NCBI RefSeq assembly: GCF_001886265.1
Contig: NZ_JXLE01000006.1
Location: 101,629-165,628 of the forward strand
From: Enterococcus thailandicus
GTDB taxonomy: Bacteria > Bacillota > Bacilli > Lactobacillales > Enterococcaceae
Direction of reading: 5' to 3'
Length of the DNA stretch: 64,000 nt
Shown here piece by piece: positions 60,566 to 64,000 of the stretch (its first letter is position 1; each line of letters starts with the position of its first letter). A program made the position numbers and the translations under genes. A model generated the notes under the pieces. It was not told the DNA's origin and searched no databases. It saw only the letters and a program-made list of their open reading frames with translations.

Positions 60566-61171
60566 TTATTCTTTTACACTTTTAATAATGTAATAACCTT
60601 TGTCTTTGGTAACGATTGTTGCGTTGCCAAAAGTTTCTTCCATTTTCTTTTGTGCACTTGGTGCGCCCTGTTTTTTCTGAATGACAATTGTCAACGTGCC
60701 ACCTGTTTCTAAAAGTGGATAGGCGCCTGTCAAAATTTCGTGAACAACTTTTTTTCCAGCACGAATAGGCGGATTGCTAATAATCGCTGCGTACTTTTCT
60801 TGATGCACATCTTCGTAAATATTTGATTGATGAATGTCTACGTTCGCCAGTTGATTACGATTCGCATTTCCTTGTGCTAATTCCACTGCGCGTAAATTAA
60901 TGTCAATCATTTCAATCGTACGTTGGCTAGCATACGCAATGGCTAACCCAATTGGTCCATAACCACAGCCAACATCTAACACGTTTCCTTCAGCTGGAAT
61001 TTCTTCCCAATCAAATGCGTCGATTAACACACGCGAACCATAGTCTACCGTTTCACGTGAAAATACCCCGGCATCTGTCACAAAGTGAAATAATTTTCCT
61101 TTTAACTCAAACGACCATTGCTCAAAGTCATGGGCAACATTGGGACGCTCTGTATAATAATGATCTGTCAT
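60566..61171 (-). CDS. Class I SAM-dependent methyltransferase, RsmC/YbxB-like
   Basis: 201 residues from ATG 61171 (MTDHYYTERPNVAHDF), with AAGG 9 bases upstream. SAM-binding loop VLDVGCGYGPIG and the base-flipping motif SNPPIRAG of N2-guanine 16S rRNA methyltransferases. The single-domain YbxB form of Firmicutes matches in length. The target nucleotide (G1207-equivalent in E. coli RsmC) is inferred from the family. Confidence 0.88.
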   Translation of the reverse strand: MTDHYYTERPNVAHDFEQWSFELKGKLFHFVTDAGVFSRETVDYGSRVLIDAFDWEEIPAEGNVLDVGCGYGPIGLAIAYASQRTIEMIDINLRAVELAQGNANRNQLANVDIHQSNIYEDVHQEKYAAIISNPPIRAGKKVVHEILTGAYPLLETGGTLTIVIQKKQGAPSAQKKMEETFGNATIVTKDKGYYIIKSVKE

Positions 61172-61380
61172 CTTTTCCATCCTTCTTCTATTATGCTGCA
61201 CATAGTCTACCTTTTTCTTCAAAAACAAACAAGTACTATCCATTCAAAATCAGTTCATTTAACTCGTTTCTTTCTTTGATTTTAGCAAATCGAACCTATT
61301 GGATAAAGCCATGTTTTCAAATTCGTGAAAAAGTCTTCTCATTCCCTTTATAAGAGGTAGGGTTTAGCACTATTTTATGT

Positions 61381-61386
61381 TAGAAT
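61381..61386 (+). promoter_or_regulatory. Possible extended -10 promoter of coaA
   Basis: TGT-TAGAAT, an extended -10, about 27 bases before the coaA ribosome-binding site; -35 poor. Confidence 0.4.
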
Positions 61387-61421
61387 AAATCCATTGACGG
61401 GAGAGAACGCAGGAGGCTATT

Positions 61422-62345
61422 ATGAACGACCCAATGAACTACTATCGTATTGCAAGGGAAGAATGGCAAGAATTTTATCGTAATGGACAAGCACCACTGA
61501 CACAAGCGGAATTAGACAGCATCAAAAGCTTGAATGATCGAATCTCGATGCAAGATGTTCAAGATATTTATGTTCCTTTAACGCACCTCATTCATCTTTA
61601 TATGAAAGAATTTGAATCTTTATCATTAAGTAAAGGACTCTTTCTCCATAAATATGTACCTGTGTCGCCTTTCATTATTGGAATTGCGGGGAGCGTTGCT
61701 GTTGGAAAAAGTACAACTGCACGTTTGTTGCAAACAATCTTGTCTCGTACGCTAAAACGACGAAACGTTCAATTGATTACGACTGATGGTTTTTTGTATC
61801 CTAATAAGGTCTTGCGTGAAAAAGGAATCATGGATCGCAAAGGATTTCCTGAAAGCTATGACATGGAAATGCTCATTGATTTTTTAAATCAAGTAAAGTC
61901 TGGAAAAGACGAGTTGAAAGTTCCTATCTACTCTCATGATGTTTATGATATTATTCCCGACGAGTATGAAGTGATCCAGCAACCAGATATTTTAATCGTT
62001 GAAGGAATCAATACCTTACAACTCCCAGCTAACCAACAAATTTACGTTAGTGACTTTTTTGATTTTTCTGTTTTTGTTGATGCCGAACCTGATTTGATTG
62101 AAAAATGGTATCTCGATCGTTTTGCTGCGCTGTTAGACACAGCTTTTCAAAATCCTGAGAATTATTATTATCGTTTTGCAATCGGTGATCGTGAAGACGC
62201 CTTTCAAATGGCCAAAGAAGTCTGGAAAAATGTGAATTTGAAAAATTTAGAGGAATATATCTTGCCTACACGTGGTAGAGCAGATATAATTCTCCATAAA
62301 ACTGAAAATCATATCATCGATTCGATTTTCATGCGCAAATATTAG
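61422..62345 (+). CDS. coaA: Type I pantothenate kinase
   Basis: First step of coenzyme A synthesis. 307 residues with P-loop GSVAVGKS (90-97), TTDGFLYPN and VEGINTLQ motifs, the E. coli-type kinase subject to CoA feedback. GGAGG upstream of ATG 61422. It precedes guaA by 57 bases. Confidence 0.96.
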   Translation: MNDPMNYYRIAREEWQEFYRNGQAPLTQAELDSIKSLNDRISMQDVQDIYVPLTHLIHLYMKEFESLSLSKGLFLHKYVPVSPFIIGIAGSVAVGKSTTARLLQTILSRTLKRRNVQLITTDGFLYPNKVLREKGIMDRKGFPESYDMEMLIDFLNQVKSGKDELKVPIYSHDVYDIIPDEYEVIQQPDILIVEGINTLQLPANQQIYVSDFFDFSVFVDAEPDLIEKWYLDRFAALLDTAFQNPENYYYRFAIGDREDAFQMAKEVWKNVNLKNLEEYILPTRGRADIILHKTENHIIDSIFMRKY

Positions 62346-62402
62346 CATTTTAAAATAGTAAAACTATTTTGAGATAAATTTAAATGGATAGGGGTAATAA
62401 AT

Positions 62403-63968
62403 GTGACAAACGTTGCCGATATGACGAACGTTGAAAAGATTATCGTGTTAGATTATGGTAGCCAGTATAATCAATTGATTACACGACGCATCCGTGATTT
62501 AGGGGTCTTTTCTGAATTATTGAGCCACCGAATTACTGCAGAAGAAGTTAAAGCTATGAATCCAAAAGGAATTATCCTTTCTGGTGGACCAAACAGTGTT
62601 TATGACGAAGGTGCTTTTAGTATTGATCCTGAGATTTTCAATTTAGATATACCTGTATTAGGAATTTGTTACGGAATGCAGTTGATTACGTACAATCTTG
62701 GTGGGAAAGTTGAACCTGCTAAAAACCGTGAATACGGAAAAGCCTTATTGGAAGTTACAACAGATGATGCGGTGTTATTCACTGATACACCAAAAGAACA
62801 AACGGTTTGGATGAGTCATGGCGACTTAGTAACGAAAGTTCCTGAAGGTTTTGAAGTTGTCGGTACAAGCAAAGACTGTCCTATCGCTTCTATTCAAGAT
62901 ACTACACGTAACTTTTATGGTATCCAATTCCATGCTGAAGTACGTCATTCTGAATACGGAATCGAATTATTACGTCACTTTGCCTTCGATGTCTGCCATT
63001 GCCAAGGTAACTGGTCAATGGATAGCTTCATTGATATGCAAGTTGAAAAAATCCGTGAACAAGTTGGCGACAAAAAAGTCTTGCTTGGCCTTTCTGGCGG
63101 AGTTGACTCAAGTGTTGTTGGTGTCCTTTTACAAAAAGCGATTGGCGACCAATTAACATCAATTTTTGTTGACCATGGTTTGTTACGCAAAAATGAAGCA
63201 GATCAAGTAATGGAAAGCTTAGGTGGAAAATTCGGCCTAAACATCATCAAAGTAGATGCACGTGATCGTTTCTTAAACAAACTAAAAGGTGTTTCTGATC
63301 CTGAACAAAAGCGCAAAATCATTGGTAATGAATTTGTTTATGTTTTTGATGATGAAGCAACAAAATTAGCTGGCGAAGAAGGTATTTCTTTCTTGGCACA
63401 AGGAACACTTTATACAGACGTTATCGAAAGTGGTACTGAAACAGCTCAAACAATCAAATCTCACCATAATGTTGGTGGACTACCTGAAGATATGCAATTC
63501 GAATTAATCGAACCTTTAAATACACTCTTCAAAGACGAAGTACGTGAATTAGGAACTCAACTTGGAATGCCTGACTCAATCGTTTGGCGTCAACCATTCC
63601 CTGGACCTGGTCTTGGTATCCGTGTCTTAGGTGAAATCAGCGAAGACAAATTAGAAATCGTTCGTGAATCAGATGCTATCTTGCGTGAAGAAATCGCAGC
63701 AGCTGGTCTTGATCGTGACATCTGGCAATACTTTACTGTCTTACCTGGTATTCGTTCAGTTGGTGTTATGGGTGATGGCCGTACGTATGATTACACAGTC
63801 GGTATCCGTGCAGTTACTTCGATTGATGGAATGACAGCTGACTTTGCTCGTATTCCTTGGGATGTCTTGCAAAAAATCTCTGTTCGCATCGTAAATGAAG
63901 TCGCACACGTAAACCGCATCGTGTACGATATTACTTCTAAGCCACCTGCAACTGTGGAGTGGGAATAA
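62403..63968 (+). CDS. guaA: GMP synthase (glutamine-hydrolysing)
   Basis: Converts XMP to GMP. 521 residues: class I amidotransferase domain with nucleophile Cys89 in GICYGMQ, then ATP pyrophosphatase P-loop LSGGVDSSV, and the dimerisation tail ending [12 protein letters not shown] 62403 has AGGGG 8 bases upstream; ATG 62421 is an in-frame alternative. Just upstream is an AAAATAGT/ACTATTTT palindrome (62352-62370). The terminator probably lies past the window end. GMP production complements the purine salvage genes in this window. Confidence 0.96.
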   Translation: MTNVADMTNVEKIIVLDYGSQYNQLITRRIRDLGVFSELLSHRITAEEVKAMNPKGIILSGGPNSVYDEGAFSIDPEIFNLDIPVLGICYGMQLITYNLGGKVEPAKNREYGKALLEVTTDDAVLFTDTPKEQTVWMSHGDLVTKVPEGFEVVGTSKDCPIASIQDTTRNFYGIQFHAEVRHSEYGIELLRHFAFDVCHCQGNWSMDSFIDMQVEKIREQVGDKKVLLGLSGGVDSSVVGVLLQKAIGDQLTSIFVDHGLLRKNEADQVMESLGGKFGLNIIKVDARDRFLNKLKGVSDPEQKRKIIGNEFVYVFDDEATKLAGEEGISFLAQGTLYTDVIESGTETAQTIKSHHNVGGLPEDMQFELIEPLNTLFKDEVRELGTQLGMPDSIVWRQPFPGPGLGIRVLGEISEDKLEIVRESDAILREEIAAAGLDRDIWQYFTVLPGIRSVGVMGDGRTYDYTVGIRAVTSIDGMTADFARIPWDVLQKISVRIVNEVAHVNRIVYDITSKPPATVEWE

Positions 63969-64000
63969 TAAAAAGAGCCAACAAACATTGTTAAATCAAT

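Noticed and set aside
62352..62370. AAAATAGT/ACTATTTT palindrome as a coaA terminator
   Set aside because: The stem is A/T-only except one pair each side and is followed by GAGAT rather than a T-run; at most a weak regulatory site for guaA.

Overview
The window is a contiguous piece of a low-GC Gram-positive chromosome. Gene content, protein sequences and gene order point to Enterococcus. Evidence includes the S10-spc-alpha ribosomal cluster without map, an auxiliary acyl carrier protein beside plsX, a bifunctional glutathione synthetase start (gshAB), and Gram-positive ribosome-binding sites (GGAGG) throughout. From memory the order resembles the E. faecium group; I cannot confirm the species without a search. 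I see no tRNA, rRNA, CRISPR array, prophage or intact insertion sequence. Almost everything is conserved core chromosome.

Layout. 1-742: 5' part of gshAB (minus, cut by the window edge). 925-7044: rnc-smc-HAD phosphatase-ftsY operon (minus). 7346-13003: oligopeptide transporter operon oppDFBCA (minus), with a good sigma-A promoter and a putative CodY box. 13305-18962: asp23-like gene, fakA, terminator, recG, plsX, acpB (minus), a set centred on fatty-acid activation and phospholipid acylation. 19235-22602: rpmB and a YfhO-family membrane protein (plus), separated by about 500 bases rich in hairpins. 22691-26001: ecfA1-ecfA2-ecfT-truA (minus). 26273-40269: complete S10-spc-alpha ribosomal protein supercluster (rpsJ to rplQ, with secY, adk, infA, rpoA), transcribed minus from a clear promoter with a structured leader. 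40605-45119: str operon rpsL-rpsG-fusA-tuf (minus). 45430-47661: rpiA, a serine-recombinase-like protein with a degenerate active site, and gpmA (plus). 47720-60398: nucleoside uptake and catabolism locus (minus): LacI-type regulator, deoA, deoC, cdd, bmpA lipoprotein, nupA/P/Q transporter, deoB, two purine nucleoside phosphorylases and an iron alcohol dehydrogenase. 60566-63968: 16S-methyltransferase-like gene (minus), then coaA and guaA (plus).

How the parts work together. The nucleoside locus is a full pathway. BmpA-NupAPQ imports nucleosides; Cdd, DeoA and the two phosphorylases release bases and (deoxy)ribose-1-phosphate; DeoB makes the 5-phosphates; DeoC yields glyceraldehyde-3-phosphate and acetaldehyde, which the terminal alcohol dehydrogenase might reduce (inference). 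The nearby rpiA and gpmA feed the same carbon into central metabolism. FakA, PlsX and AcpB form the route by which exogenous fatty acids enter phospholipid synthesis and signal through acyl-ACP.

Most unusual items: (1) the intact small resolvase-family gene at 46237-46818, where the catalytic serine is threonine and several other active-site residues are replaced, suggesting a recombinase turned DNA-binding regulator; (2) a compact multi-hairpin element between rplQ and ecfA1; (3) terminators placed directly against the ribosome-binding sites of recG, truA and the alcohol dehydrogenase gene; (4) a chain of four hairpins between bmpA and nupA; (5) a hairpin- and repeat-rich spacer between rpmB and yfhO that could hold a small RNA. 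No wholly new multi-gene system is evident.
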